Assembly (NCBI RefSeq): GCF_001412655.1
Contig: NZ_CP012996.1
Coordinates: 2,666,001-2,730,000, forward strand
Length of the DNA: 64,000 bases
Reading direction: 5' to 3'
From: Pedobacter sp. PACM 27299
GTDB lineage: Bacteria; Bacteroidota; Bacteroidia; Sphingobacteriales; Sphingobacteriaceae
This document shows, piece after piece, positions 10,317-19,438 of the stretch. Position numbers and translations under genes: made by a program. Position 1 is the first letter of the stretch. Each line of letters opens with the position of its first letter. A model generated the notes under the pieces. It had not been told where the DNA came from and made no database searches. It saw only the letters and a list, made by a program, of their open reading frames with translations.

Positions 10317-11417
10317 ATGAAACCTTTATTAAATAAATACAGCTGGCTGCTGGTCTTCCTGATTCCTTTGATGGTGTATTGTAAAAAGCCAGAGAAACCT
10401 GTTGTTTTGTCCAACTTGCAGTTGTCGGTGGAGCTGCAGAATGATGGATCTGGCCTGGTTAAAGTAAGTGCTACTGCGGAGCAGGCAGACCGCTATTATT
10501 TCAGCTTCGGCATTAGCGATAATGAAGAAGCGGTTCGTACGACCGATGGGAAAGCCAGTTTTACCTATACAGCCAGTGGTGCTTATGTGGTAAAGGTGAC
10601 TGCTTATGGTCCGAATAACAGCTCTGCTGTAGTTACAAAAAACATTAATGTAGTGGTTGCCAACGACGATGCAGGTTATGTTACCCCAGAAAGCTATCCT
10701 GGAATGAAGTTGTCCTGGAAGGATGAGTTTAATGGCAGCGCATTAAATACTGCAGATTGGACTGCGGAAATTGGCAATGGAACAGATGGCTGGGGCAATG
10801 CAGAATTGCAGTATTACCGCAAGGAAAATGCTAATGTTGCCGATGGTTACCTGACAATTACTGCGAAAAAAGAGGCTTTTGCTGGTTCTCAGTATACTTC
10901 TTCAAGATTGAAAACGCAGTACAATAAGAGCTTTAAATACGGAAGATTAGACATCCGCGCAAAGCTTCCAAAAGGGCAGGGGATCTGGCCTGCAATCTGG
11001 ATGCTGGGTGCCAATATTGACGAGAAAAAATGGCCGTACTCCGGCGAAATTGACATTATGGAATTAGTGGGCGGAGGACCAGGAAAAGACAATACGGTGT
11101 ATGGTACAATTCATTATGACAATGATGGGACCTATGCACATGTGACCAAATCTTATATTTTACCTAAAGGTGATTTCTCTGAAAAGTTCCATGTGTTTTC
11201 ATTGTTGTGGGATGAAACCAAACTAACCTGGTTGGTGGATGATGTGGCCTTTTATACGCAGGACATTACCGCTGCTACATTTAACGAATTTCATGAGCCG
11301 TTTTTTATCCTGCTGAACGTGGCAGTGGGTGGAAGATGGCCGGGAAGCCCTGATTCAGCTACCTCATTCCCTCAAAAGATGATGGTAGATTATGTGAGGG
11401 TTTTTCAAAAACAATAA
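10317..11417 (+). CDS. GH16 endo-beta-1,3(4)-glucanase (laminarinase-like) lipoprotein with PKD domain
   Basis: 366 residues. A lipobox (MVYCKK, Cys near 22) anchors the enzyme in the membrane. A PKD-like domain covers about 30-115 and the GH16 jelly roll about 125-366. The catalytic signature GEIDIMELVG places Glu244 as nucleophile, Asp246 as helper and Glu249 as acid/base. The preceding IWPAIWMLGAN motif is typical of laminarinases. It is probably surface-exposed and cuts beta-1,3- or mixed-linked glucan into fragments for SusCD import. Last gene of PUL 1, 22 bp after the GH-A hydrolase, followed by the hairpin at 11527. Confidence 0.9.
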   Translation: MKPLLNKYSWLLVFLIPLMVYCKKPEKPVVLSNLQLSVELQNDGSGLVKVSATAEQADRYYFSFGISDNEEAVRTTDGKASFTYTASGAYVVKVTAYGPNNSSAVVTKNINVVVANDDAGYVTPESYPGMKLSWKDEFNGSALNTADWTAEIGNGTDGWGNAELQYYRKENANVADGYLTITAKKEAFAGSQYTSSRLKTQYNKSFKYGRLDIRAKLPKGQGIWPAIWMLGANIDEKKWPYSGEIDIMELVGGGPGKDNTVYGTIHYDNDGTYAHVTKSYILPKGDFSEKFHVFSLLWDETKLTWLVDDVAFYTQDITAATFNEFHEPFFILLNVAVGGRWPGSPDSATSFPQKMMVDYVRVFQKQ

Positions 11418-11520
11418 TTATTTGACTGAATGATACAATGTAGCTATTCGCCAGTTCTTTGAATCGTAGTTTGTAAACTTGAAGTCGCAAAATGCGACAT
11501 CAAGCTGAGGAGAGAGCAGA

Positions 11521-11570
11521 AAAAAAATGCCCCCGGAAAGCAGTTAACTTTCCAGGGGCATTGGCAAAAT
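11521..11570. terminator. Bidirectional hairpin terminator between PUL 1 and PUL 2
   Basis: Arms at 11527-11540 and 11548-11561 pair over 14 bp with a single G-T-type mismatch and a 7-nt loop. An A-run precedes the left arm, which gives the minus-strand transcript a U-run. The hairpin lies between the convergent GH16 (plus) and GH20 (minus) genes, so it probably stops both. Confidence 0.8.
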
Positions 11571-11595
11571 AATACTCGTTTTAAAATAGCGGTAA

Positions 11596-13251
11596 TTATT
11601 TTGCTTTACTTGAGTTTTCGAGTGCGTCTTTGTAATAATTTGCGTTCCACAGTTGATAACGGTTAAACTGCTGTTTCAAGCGACTTTGAAATGAGGTCCA
11701 ATCTCTGCTTTCTTTGCTGCTCCAAACTACTTCACTTAAAGCGGACATCCTTGGGAAGATCATATACTCTATTTTGGAAGGGTTGTTCATATACTCTGTC
11801 CACACATTGGCTTGTGCACCAAGAATATATTTTCTGGATTCAGCTGGCAGAGCAGCAGGAATAGGTTCATAGCTGTATACCTTTTCTAAAGTAGTCAGAC
11901 CTGGCATTGTTAAGGAATCTCTTTTAGCCGTTTGGGCGTAATCAAAATACATATAGTTTCCGGGAGTCATGATCGCATAATGGTTTTGTTTTGCGGCTTC
12001 AATTCCTCCTTCTTCACCGCGCCAGCTCATCACCGTCGCATTAGGAGCGAGGCCGCCTTCTAAAATCTCGTCCCAGCCAATAATGCTTTTCCCTTTTTTA
12101 TTGATGTATTTCTCCATGCGCTGTACAAAATAGCTTTGTAATTCATGCTCATCTTTCAGCTGATGGTCTTTCATGCGCTGCTGACATTTCGGACATTTCT
12201 TCCAGCTGGTTTTCGGACATTCATCACCACCGATGTGAATGTATTTGGCTGGGAAAAGCGCTGCTACTTCGTCTATGACATCCTGAAAGAAGGTAAAAGT
12301 CTGCTCATTTCCTGCACAGAAAACCTCGTCAAAAACACCAAAGGTTTCCTGAACTTTGTATGGTCCGCCGGTACATCCTAAATAACTGTAAGCGGTTAAT
12401 GCTGCGGAAGCATGACCGGGCATTTCAATTTCAGGAATCACAGTAATGTATCGGTCAGCAGCATATTTAACCACTGCTTTGATTTCCTCTTGGGTGTAGA
12501 ATCCTCCATGAGGGATATTGGTATTTCCATTGCCTGGCAGGAATCCGGTGATGGTTCCTTTACGTTTCGAGCCAATTTCTGTCAATTTTGGGTACTTTTT
12601 AATTTCAATTCTCCAGCCCTGATCGTCTGTTAAATGCCAGTGGAAATAGTTCATTTTGTGGAGCGCCAGGTAATCAATGTATTTTTTTACAAAAGACACT
12701 GTAGAAAAATGACGGGCTACATCCAGGTGCATTCCACGGTATTGGAATCTTGGCTCATCTTTGATTTTCACAAAAGGAACCGCTAAGGTTTTGTCTTTTC
12801 CGTTCGGATCCAGCAGCTGAATCAAGGTCTGAACACCGTAAAAAACACCTTCCTCGGTGGCAGCGCTAATGAAAATACCTTCCTTTTTTACTTCAAGGGA
12901 ATAATTTCCAGTAGTCTGATTGGTTTCAGCAGGTTTACTGCTTTCAGTAATTTTGCTGCTCTCAGTAGTTTTGCCGGTTTTATTGTTCAGCGAAAGGTAG
13001 ATCCCTTGTGTGGCACTTGTCTTACTTTGTTTCAAACTAAAACCATAAAACTGGCTTAAATAAGTGTTTAAAAAGGAAGCTGATTTTTCTAAACCTTGCT
13101 GCTTAAAGACCACCTGAGTTTTGTCAGACAAATTAAAAGAACCCTTGGAAGTACTATTGACTTCCAGGGGTTGAGGGATGATATTAAATTGGGCATGTAG
13201 TTCTGCTTTTAACAGCAGCAATGTAAAAAGGCAAAGAAGGAATTTGTTCAT
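11596..13251 (-). CDS. GH20 beta-N-acetylhexosaminidase
   Basis: 551 residues with a signal peptide ending in LHAQ. An N-terminal GH20b-type alpha/beta domain (about 20-155) precedes the catalytic TIM barrel (about 160-510). The GH20 signature HIGGDECPKTSW supplies the Asp343-Glu344 catalytic pair, used in substrate-assisted removal of terminal beta-GlcNAc or GalNAc. FHWHLTDDQGWRIEIKKYP and PEIEMPGHASAA are further family motifs. A low-complexity stretch rich in Thr, Ser, Glu and Lys (about residues 93-118) interrupts the N-terminal domain. It is the last gene of PUL 2, 24 bp after the GH16 gene, which implies a GlcNAc-bearing substrate. Confidence 0.93.
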   Translation of the reverse strand: MNKFLLCLFTLLLLKAELHAQFNIIPQPLEVNSTSKGSFNLSDKTQVVFKQQGLEKSASFLNTYLSQFYGFSLKQSKTSATQGIYLSLNNKTGKTTESSKITESSKPAETNQTTGNYSLEVKKEGIFISAATEEGVFYGVQTLIQLLDPNGKDKTLAVPFVKIKDEPRFQYRGMHLDVARHFSTVSFVKKYIDYLALHKMNYFHWHLTDDQGWRIEIKKYPKLTEIGSKRKGTITGFLPGNGNTNIPHGGFYTQEEIKAVVKYAADRYITVIPEIEMPGHASAALTAYSYLGCTGGPYKVQETFGVFDEVFCAGNEQTFTFFQDVIDEVAALFPAKYIHIGGDECPKTSWKKCPKCQQRMKDHQLKDEHELQSYFVQRMEKYINKKGKSIIGWDEILEGGLAPNATVMSWRGEEGGIEAAKQNHYAIMTPGNYMYFDYAQTAKRDSLTMPGLTTLEKVYSYEPIPAALPAESRKYILGAQANVWTEYMNNPSKIEYMIFPRMSALSEVVWSSKESRDWTSFQSRLKQQFNRYQLWNANYYKDALENSSKAK

Positions 13252-13275
13252 TTGTGTGTGTTTAACGCTATTGAA

Positions 13276-14541
13276 TTATAATTTATTAAAGTAAAAGTCA
13301 TCGCCGTAAGCGGTTCCGGCAACAGGTTTATACATGTAAACGGTGACTGATGAATTGGTGGCACCTGTACTGAAAGTCACGGAAGAATTGGTATAGCTCG
13401 TAGCGTTAATTGCAGTGTTTACGGCAGCACCACCATAGTTTTTAACGCCGAACATTGCCGATTCTCCAGCGGTACTTACCTTTCCATAACCTCCAAAAAC
13501 ATAGGTGGTATTAGGACTCAGACCGGTAATGACTTGTTCCAATGAAGTCTCGCCGCCTTGCTGTCTGATTGCTTTTGCCCCAGATCTGAAATTGGTCGTC
13601 ACTACCGCGGTATTACCTGCTGGATTCCAGTTGCCCCATGGGGTCAATGCAGCATCCTCAAAACCTGGATTACCCAATACTGGTACTTCCTTATACACCC
13701 TGATATAATCCACATTCATGTTAAAAGGAAGGTCGGCATTGGTAATTGCTCCAGGCCATCCTGCACCACCAGATTGGTTTAAGATCAGGTAAAAGGGCTT
13801 GTCGAACGGCCATTGTGAAGAGGTCGCAGCGGCAGCTCTGTTATAGGTGTATTGCAGGACATTGTTTACATAAAACTGAATGGCCGAAGGGCTCCAGATG
13901 ATGCCGTAAATGTTGTAATCTGCAGTGTTGTAAGCCGTCGTTTTGGTTGCGGAACTGCCGCCTGATGGTCCGGTAACTGATCCATTGTGAATCGTTTGGT
14001 GAACTGAATTCTCATAGTTTACATGTTCCATGATGTCTATTTCACCACTGTTTGGCCAGTCGCCATAAGAAACCGGCGTTTCTGGCATCATCCAGATCGC
14101 TGGCCATGAACCTTGTCCTTGTTTAAACTTTGCCCTGACTTCCACTTTTCCATATAAGAAGCTGAACTTTGTGGAAGTCTGAATACCTCCTGAATGGTAG
14201 GGAACCGGATCGCCGGCGATCACCGCATTATCCATTCTTAATACCAGATCGGTTCCATTTTGAGCCACATAATCTGAGGTTGAGGTCAGGTATTTTGCCC
14301 ATGCTGGAGACCACCTAGGACTATACGTCCATTTGCTGGCATCAAAACTTCCGGTGCTGTTGAATTCATCAGAAAAAACAAGGTCCCAGGAAGAGCTCAG
14401 GGTAGCCAGTGCTGCTGTGTTTTGTACAGCAACACTACTTGCCTGGCTTTTACTGGCGGGTAGATCCGGACTTTGCTGCAGCGCTTTTGAACAGGAAAAC
14501 AGTAGGATGGAGCTGCCCATCAGGAGGTTCATCATTTTCAT
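13276..14541 (-). CDS. GH16 endo-glycanase lipoprotein with C-terminal carbohydrate-binding module (PUL 2)
   Basis: 421 residues. The lipobox LLFSCSK puts the lipidated Cys at about 17. The GH16 domain (about 50-285) contains SGEIDIMEHV, giving catalytic Glu167, Asp169 and Glu172. A C-terminal beta-sandwich (about 290-421, NPGFEDAALTPWGNW) resembles CBM4/9/22-type modules. GH16 enzymes of this form cut beta-1,3/1,4-glucans, but some Bacteroidota GH16 enzymes next to GH20 genes cut poly-N-acetyllactosamine or related galactans. Substrate is therefore open. It lies 34 bp downstream of susD2 in the minus-strand operon. Confidence 0.9.
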   Translation of the reverse strand: MKMMNLLMGSSILLFSCSKALQQSPDLPASKSQASSVAVQNTAALATLSSSWDLVFSDEFNSTGSFDASKWTYSPRWSPAWAKYLTSTSDYVAQNGTDLVLRMDNAVIAGDPVPYHSGGIQTSTKFSFLYGKVEVRAKFKQGQGSWPAIWMMPETPVSYGDWPNSGEIDIMEHVNYENSVHQTIHNGSVTGPSGGSSATKTTAYNTADYNIYGIIWSPSAIQFYVNNVLQYTYNRAAAATSSQWPFDKPFYLILNQSGGAGWPGAITNADLPFNMNVDYIRVYKEVPVLGNPGFEDAALTPWGNWNPAGNTAVVTTNFRSGAKAIRQQGGETSLEQVITGLSPNTTYVFGGYGKVSTAGESAMFGVKNYGGAAVNTAINATSYTNSSVTFSTGATNSSVTVYMYKPVAGTAYGDDFYFNKL

Positions 14542-14575
14542 AATTCTTGGTTTAGGGTTTATATTGATTTATGGT

Positions 14576-16084
14576 TTATTTAATGATAGGCAATGGGGAC
14601 CAGTAAAATTCATGTGTCGCATCATTTGGTTTCCCTTTCAATGGAAGTTCTGAAGGATCGCGGTCTTCCGTGGCTTTGGCTACAGTTTCCGTTCTGATCA
14701 GGTCAAACCATCTTGCTGCAGGTTCTGGTCCGGCAAATTCCCAGCCTTTTTCTGCAATTACTGCATTTCTAAAATCCGTTTGATTCAAACCTTTTGCCAA
14801 TTCTCCTAATCCAGCTCTGTTTCTAACCTCATTGACGGCCTGGTAAGCGGTTTCATCTGGTCCGCCAGCGGACATGGCTTTTGCTTCTGCGTAGGTTAAG
14901 AGTACTTCTGCATAGCGGATCATGTATACCGTTGCACTTCCCCACCAGTCGTTCAGTTTATGGGTAACCGGATCATAGGATTCATCATCTCTATATTTTA
15001 AGAAATAAGGATGTTTGTGCGTCAGTTTGGTATAATCTACCGCTTTAGCTGGATCGTTACCTAAGAAATAAACCATTTGGTAAGTGGCCTCTTTTCTTGG
15101 GCCAGCAGGGAATTTATTGTAAAATGCGATCTCTCCGAAAGCCTCGTCCCATCCACCTTCTTCACCAGGAGCAAAGTTGGGAGGTCCCATCTGACTGCCA
15201 TTACCCCAGTTGTCTCCATAATCCCAGATACTTGGCATGTTTTTATTGTAATAACAGGCAAAAACAGCTTCTTTATTAAACCTGGAATCTTTATCCCAAA
15301 GTTCCGCATAACCGTTTACCAATCCATAACCCCAGGTCGCTTTGCCATCTATCACTTCTTTGGCTTTTTTAGCGGCGAGGTCATATTTGTCGGTTTGTTT
15401 CAATGGCCAGCCCGCCATAGTCAGGTATACATTGGCCAGCAATGCTTTCGCGGAACCTCTTGTTGGCAGAATATCCGTGCTGCCTTGTCGTCTAGGGCCA
15501 GACCAGGCATCAGGCAGCATCATTTCTGCTTTCTGCAGATCTGCAATCACCAGATTATAGATTTCCTGTGGGGAAGCATTGTTCTGCGCCTCTAGATTTG
15601 CCTGCAGTGGCATTGGTACCGCACCCCAGGTACGGGTCAGGAAAAAATAGGAAATGGCACGATAAAAATAACCTACACCGGCGGAGTTGCTGCGCTGTAC
15701 CTCAGTGGCATCCGTTGCTTTTGGGTAATTCTCAATCAAAGAATTGGAAGATTTGATGGTTTTATAGAAATAGTTCCACCAGATGGTCATCCTGTCGTTG
15801 GAAGAGTTGGCTTGAAAGGTATCGAAATTGGAGAAGCCCATTTTGTTTCCTCCGGCATGCGTGGTAATGTCATCACTGCCAAAGGTGGTGGCCAATCCGC
15901 CGGTTTGATTCCAGGCCAGGTTATACGTTAATGAAATACCAAGTGTGGCAGAATTCAGGTCTTCGGCAGTCTTGTAAAAAGTTTGAGGAGTGATGCTGCC
16001 TTTAGGGTCTTCCTTTAAGAAATCTTTCTTGCAGGAGGAGACAAGCATCGCAGGTATCAGGAGGGTAACAATATATTTTTTCAT
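14576..16084 (-). CDS. SusD/RagB-family outer-membrane lipoprotein (PUL 2)
   Basis: 502 residues with a lipoprotein signal (AMLVSSCKKDF, lipid-modified Cys near 18). The SusD N-terminus FLKEDPKGSITPQTFYKTAED and the C-terminal helices with VYMIRYAEVLLTYAEAKAMS are clear. The expected arginine-rich motif is changed to AEKGWEFAGPEPAARWFDLIRT, as in many SusD proteins. It starts 9 bp after the susC2 stop, so the pair is translationally close. It is the glycan-capturing lid of the PUL 2 SusCD importer. Confidence 0.94.
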   Translation of the reverse strand: MKKYIVTLLIPAMLVSSCKKDFLKEDPKGSITPQTFYKTAEDLNSATLGISLTYNLAWNQTGGLATTFGSDDITTHAGGNKMGFSNFDTFQANSSNDRMTIWWNYFYKTIKSSNSLIENYPKATDATEVQRSNSAGVGYFYRAISYFFLTRTWGAVPMPLQANLEAQNNASPQEIYNLVIADLQKAEMMLPDAWSGPRRQGSTDILPTRGSAKALLANVYLTMAGWPLKQTDKYDLAAKKAKEVIDGKATWGYGLVNGYAELWDKDSRFNKEAVFACYYNKNMPSIWDYGDNWGNGSQMGPPNFAPGEEGGWDEAFGEIAFYNKFPAGPRKEATYQMVYFLGNDPAKAVDYTKLTHKHPYFLKYRDDESYDPVTHKLNDWWGSATVYMIRYAEVLLTYAEAKAMSAGGPDETAYQAVNEVRNRAGLGELAKGLNQTDFRNAVIAEKGWEFAGPEPAARWFDLIRTETVAKATEDRDPSELPLKGKPNDATHEFYWSPLPIIK

Positions 16085-16093
16085 TGGAATGGT

Positions 16094-19000
16094 TTAAAAG
16101 GTTAGGTTAAGCATAATGGTGAAGGTTTTTGGAGAAGGGTAGGCCCCTAAATCAATGCCGGCATCTGAGTCATTATTTGCCGCAGTTGAACTGGCTTCAG
16201 GGTCAAATCCTTTGTATTTGGTGATGGTAAATAGGTTTTGACCACTTAGGGTAAGTTTTGCATTGCCAAACTTTATCATGCTTTTAGGTAGCTTATAGGA
16301 TAAGCTGACGTTTTTGAGTCTGGCATAAGCTGCATTTTGCAGGAATTGAGTAGACTCGATATATTCTTTTGCGGTACTGGTTGGATTTGCCCATAGGGAA
16401 CCTGTATTTTGAGGTGTCCAGTAATCGGCTGCTGCGGCAAGTGTTGGATAGGCTACATCGCTGGTGGCAATTGCTGATGCTGCATAGGTAGCATTGAACA
16501 TTTTATGTCCATAAGCACCTTGAATAAATACATTTAATTCAAGATTCTTATAGTTAAAATTATTGTTGAAACCCCATTGTACTTTAGGCATGGCATTTCC
16601 TGAGATCACCATGTCTTCAAAGCCAATCGTCCCGTTTCCACTCACATCAGTGTATTTATAATCACCTGCTTTATGTCCATTCTCGTCATTTTGGTACACA
16701 CCTTCCCATGGAATCAGGTAAAATGAACCTAATGGCTGTCCCACCTGAATCACCTGGATAGGGGAATTAATTAAACCACCACCGATTTGGTTCCGTCTGA
16801 TCATGGTTTGCTCACCAAGGCTGACTACCTTATTCTTATTCAGAGCGGCATTAAAGCTGGTATTCCATTTGAAGTCGGTATGGTCAATGGCATTGAAATC
16901 TACCATAAATTCAAAACCTCTGTTGTTCACTGCACCGATGTTTTTTAATAGGGTGCCGCCGCCAAGATAATTGTCGATTGGGGTGAATAAGAGTAAATCT
17001 GTCGTGTTTTTATTGTAATAATCTGCTGTGATGTTCAATCTCCTGTTGAAAAAGCTCATGTCCACACCAATATCAGTCTGTTTTGTCGTTTCCCATTTGA
17101 TATCTGGGGTATTTGGATTACCCAGCGTATAACCCTGAAAAGAGGTGGTACTGCCGTAAGAATAATTTGCCGGACTCAATAAACCCAAAGTACTGTAAGG
17201 GGCAATAGATTGATTTCCAGTTACTCCCCAGCCTGCTCTAAGTTTAAGCGCAGAAAAAACATTCAGTTTCTTGATGAAGGATTCTTCTGATAAGTTCCAG
17301 CCTAAACTTGCTGAAGGGAAATTACTCCATTTATTGTCTCCCTGAAATTTGGAAGATCCATCTCTTCTGATGGTTACTGTAGCCATGTATTTCCCATCAT
17401 AACTGTAGGCTGCTCTACCCATAAAAGACAGGATGGACCATTGGGAATAGCCGGATGAAATACTTTGAGCGGTGTTCAAACCCAGGTTATAATAGCCGTT
17501 GGAAGTAGTGCTTAAACCGGATCCGTTTGCACTAAAGCTATTGGAGGTGTTTTGTGTGCTCTCTTCCACAGCGGTGATGGTAAGGTCATGTTTTTCATTA
17601 ATGACTTTATGGAAGGTCAGGACATTGTTGTTCTGAAAGTTGTAATTTTCAGAGAAGCTCTGTGCGGATTTCATGTTACCTGGGGAAATCCAGTTGTTGG
17701 TAAGAGAAGCTGCTTTTGACAGGTTCAGGTCTAATCCAAAAGTAGAGGTAAAGGTTAGCCAGTCTGTAATGTTATACTTCAGGTTGGCATTCATAGTAGC
17801 CACATTAGCAAACACATTATTGTCGCTTTCCATACTGGTCATGTATGGATTTGGCCAGATCGGAGACAATCCGTTTCGGTTATATTGTTTGGTCGCTTCG
17901 TCATCATACACTGGTTCTGTAGGTGCCCAGGCAATCGAAGCCATCACAGGATTTGCTTTTGAAGTTTGCAGCCCATTATTTTTTGAATTGATGCGCTGTG
18001 CAAACAGGTTAATTCCTAAGGAGATTTTACTGTTTAATTTGGCCTCCAGGTTGGTACGGATACCAAATTTCTTTTGGTTGGTGTTGACTAGTAATCCATC
18101 CTGATCGGTATAAAAACCGGAAACATAATATTTCGCATTTTCAGTTCCTCCACTTGCAGAAAGCTGGTGATTCTGGGTGATGGCATCTTTAAAAAGGAGG
18201 TCTTGCCAATCTGTTGTTTTTCCAGCATAGGATTCCGGGTTAGGAATCACCGGAGAACCTGCGGAAAGGTTGGCCATGTTTGCATAAGTCACTGCATCCA
18301 TCAGTTTGTATCTTTTCATTGGACTGCTGAAGTTGACGAAACTATTGTAGGCCACTGTTACGGCGCCAGATCTCCCTTTTTTAGTGGTTATAATCACTAC
18401 GCCATTTGCACCTCTCGAACCGTAGATTGCAGTAGCTGAGGCATCTTTTAACACATCCATCGCTTCAATATCATTTACATTGAGGTCCTGAATACCGATA
18501 CTGCCCAGCGCTACACCATCTACAATATATAAAGGCTCATTGCTGCCACCTATGGAATTGGCCCCTCTGATCCTGATTTTTGCCTGTCCACCAGGTGCAC
18601 CAGAGCTTTGGGTAACCGCAACACCTGCTACTCTTCCCTGTAATGCATTGGCTGCATTAAGTACAGGCTGATCTTTATACGTGTCTGATTTTAGGGTGGC
18701 CACAGATCCGGTCAGGTCTTTACGTTTTTGCGTACCATAACCAATTACGGCAACGGCTTCCAGCGTTTGTACATCGGATTCTAAATTTACATTGATTACT
18801 TTTTGGTTGTTTACAGGCACTTGCTTTTCTTTCATGCCCACATAATTGAACACTAGTGTGGCATCTGCAGGCGCATTGATAGAGAATTTACCATCAGGGT
18901 TTGTTTGTGTAGATAAGGAAGCTCCTTTTACTCTTACCACAACCCCAGGTAAAGGGGCACCTTCATTGCTGACTTTTCCAGTAATGACCTGCTGGGCATA

Positions 19001-19096
19001 GGCGGTGGTAAAGCCGGAACAGACCAGGAGCAGTAAGAGTCGGAGGGCGATCGAGTGTTTAAAAAAATAAGAAAGGTGTAATCGTTTGATCATCAT
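16094..19096 (-). CDS. SusC/RagA-family TonB-linked outer-membrane receptor (PUL 2)
   Basis: 1000 residues: signal peptide to about residue 35 (TTAYAQ), carboxypeptidase-regulatory-like domain (about 37-115), IGYGTQKRKDLTGSVAT motif, plug domain (about 125-235, with IRIRGANSIGGSNEPLYIVDG and MDVLKDASATAIYGSRGANG) and a 22-strand-type barrel ending in LNLTF. It starts at tandem ATG codons. It imports the PUL 2 oligosaccharide. There is no STN domain, so control is expected from the divergent hybrid two-component system at 19439. Confidence 0.95.
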   Translation of the reverse strand: MMIKRLHLSYFFKHSIALRLLLLLVCSGFTTAYAQQVITGKVSNEGAPLPGVVVRVKGASLSTQTNPDGKFSINAPADATLVFNYVGMKEKQVPVNNQKVINVNLESDVQTLEAVAVIGYGTQKRKDLTGSVATLKSDTYKDQPVLNAANALQGRVAGVAVTQSSGAPGGQAKIRIRGANSIGGSNEPLYIVDGVALGSIGIQDLNVNDIEAMDVLKDASATAIYGSRGANGVVIITTKKGRSGAVTVAYNSFVNFSSPMKRYKLMDAVTYANMANLSAGSPVIPNPESYAGKTTDWQDLLFKDAITQNHQLSASGGTENAKYYVSGFYTDQDGLLVNTNQKKFGIRTNLEAKLNSKISLGINLFAQRINSKNNGLQTSKANPVMASIAWAPTEPVYDDEATKQYNRNGLSPIWPNPYMTSMESDNNVFANVATMNANLKYNITDWLTFTSTFGLDLNLSKAASLTNNWISPGNMKSAQSFSENYNFQNNNVLTFHKVINEKHDLTITAVEESTQNTSNSFSANGSGLSTTSNGYYNLGLNTAQSISSGYSQWSILSFMGRAAYSYDGKYMATVTIRRDGSSKFQGDNKWSNFPSASLGWNLSEESFIKKLNVFSALKLRAGWGVTGNQSIAPYSTLGLLSPANYSYGSTTSFQGYTLGNPNTPDIKWETTKQTDIGVDMSFFNRRLNITADYYNKNTTDLLLFTPIDNYLGGGTLLKNIGAVNNRGFEFMVDFNAIDHTDFKWNTSFNAALNKNKVVSLGEQTMIRRNQIGGGLINSPIQVIQVGQPLGSFYLIPWEGVYQNDENGHKAGDYKYTDVSGNGTIGFEDMVISGNAMPKVQWGFNNNFNYKNLELNVFIQGAYGHKMFNATYAASAIATSDVAYPTLAAAADYWTPQNTGSLWANPTSTAKEYIESTQFLQNAAYARLKNVSLSYKLPKSMIKFGNAKLTLSGQNLFTITKYKGFDPEASSTAANNDSDAGIDLGAYPSPKTFTIMLNLTF

Positions 19097-19438
19097 TAAT
19101 TTGGTTTTTGTTTAAAGAAATAGGTTGTTTTGGGAGTTGATAAGGATGAAACCTGCTCCTGCAGGAGCTTTCGGTTTTTTGAGCTCTGTTTTTATGCGAA
19201 GCCTTGTTTGGCTCAGAATAAAACAGCGCATGACAAGGCCAGTGTTTTCATAATATTTGGTTTAGGTGAAGCAATTGGCGATAAGATGTGGTGAACCGCT
19301 TTGCTAAGGTATATAGGAATAGCAGCCTGAAAAGGGGGTGAAGTAGTTAAAAAAGGGGGGTAAACTCGATAGGTTCCATGTTTAAAACACAAATAATACT
19401 TACATTCAACCCTAGATATCATATTCCCTTACCTCCAC
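19097..19438. promoter_or_regulatory. Divergent regulatory region between susC2 and the hybrid two-component gene
   Basis: 342 bp hold the promoters of both divergent transcripts. Visible elements are a perfect 14-bp palindrome GCTCCTGCAGGAGC at 19155-19168, which lies in the leader of the minus-strand susC2 transcript and would be followed by A-rich sequence, and a 12-codon open frame on the minus strand at 19213-19251. No promoter can be fixed by eye with confidence. Confidence 0.5.
19213..19251 (-). CDS. Possible 12-residue leader peptide upstream of susC2
   Basis: An ATG preceded by an A-rich CCAAATATT leader encodes MKTLALSCAVLF and then TGA. It resembles the beginning of a signal peptide or lipoprotein gene that stops early. 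The leader is like that before the PUL genes. It could be a regulatory upstream ORF in the susC2 leader or a relic of a gene start; function not known and coding status is uncertain. Confidence 0.25.
   Translation of the reverse strand: MKTLALSCAVLF

Noticed and set aside
10013..10414. 133-codon minus-strand frame across the hydrolase - GH16 junction
   Set aside because: Antisense to two solid genes and without recognisable content.
15077..15595. 172-codon plus-strand frame
   Set aside because: Lies wholly antisense to susD2; composition (Cys, Phe, Ile, Ser rich) is that of a shadow frame.
17673..18104. 143-codon plus-strand frame
   Set aside because: Antisense to the susC2 barrel region with no domain or leader of its own.
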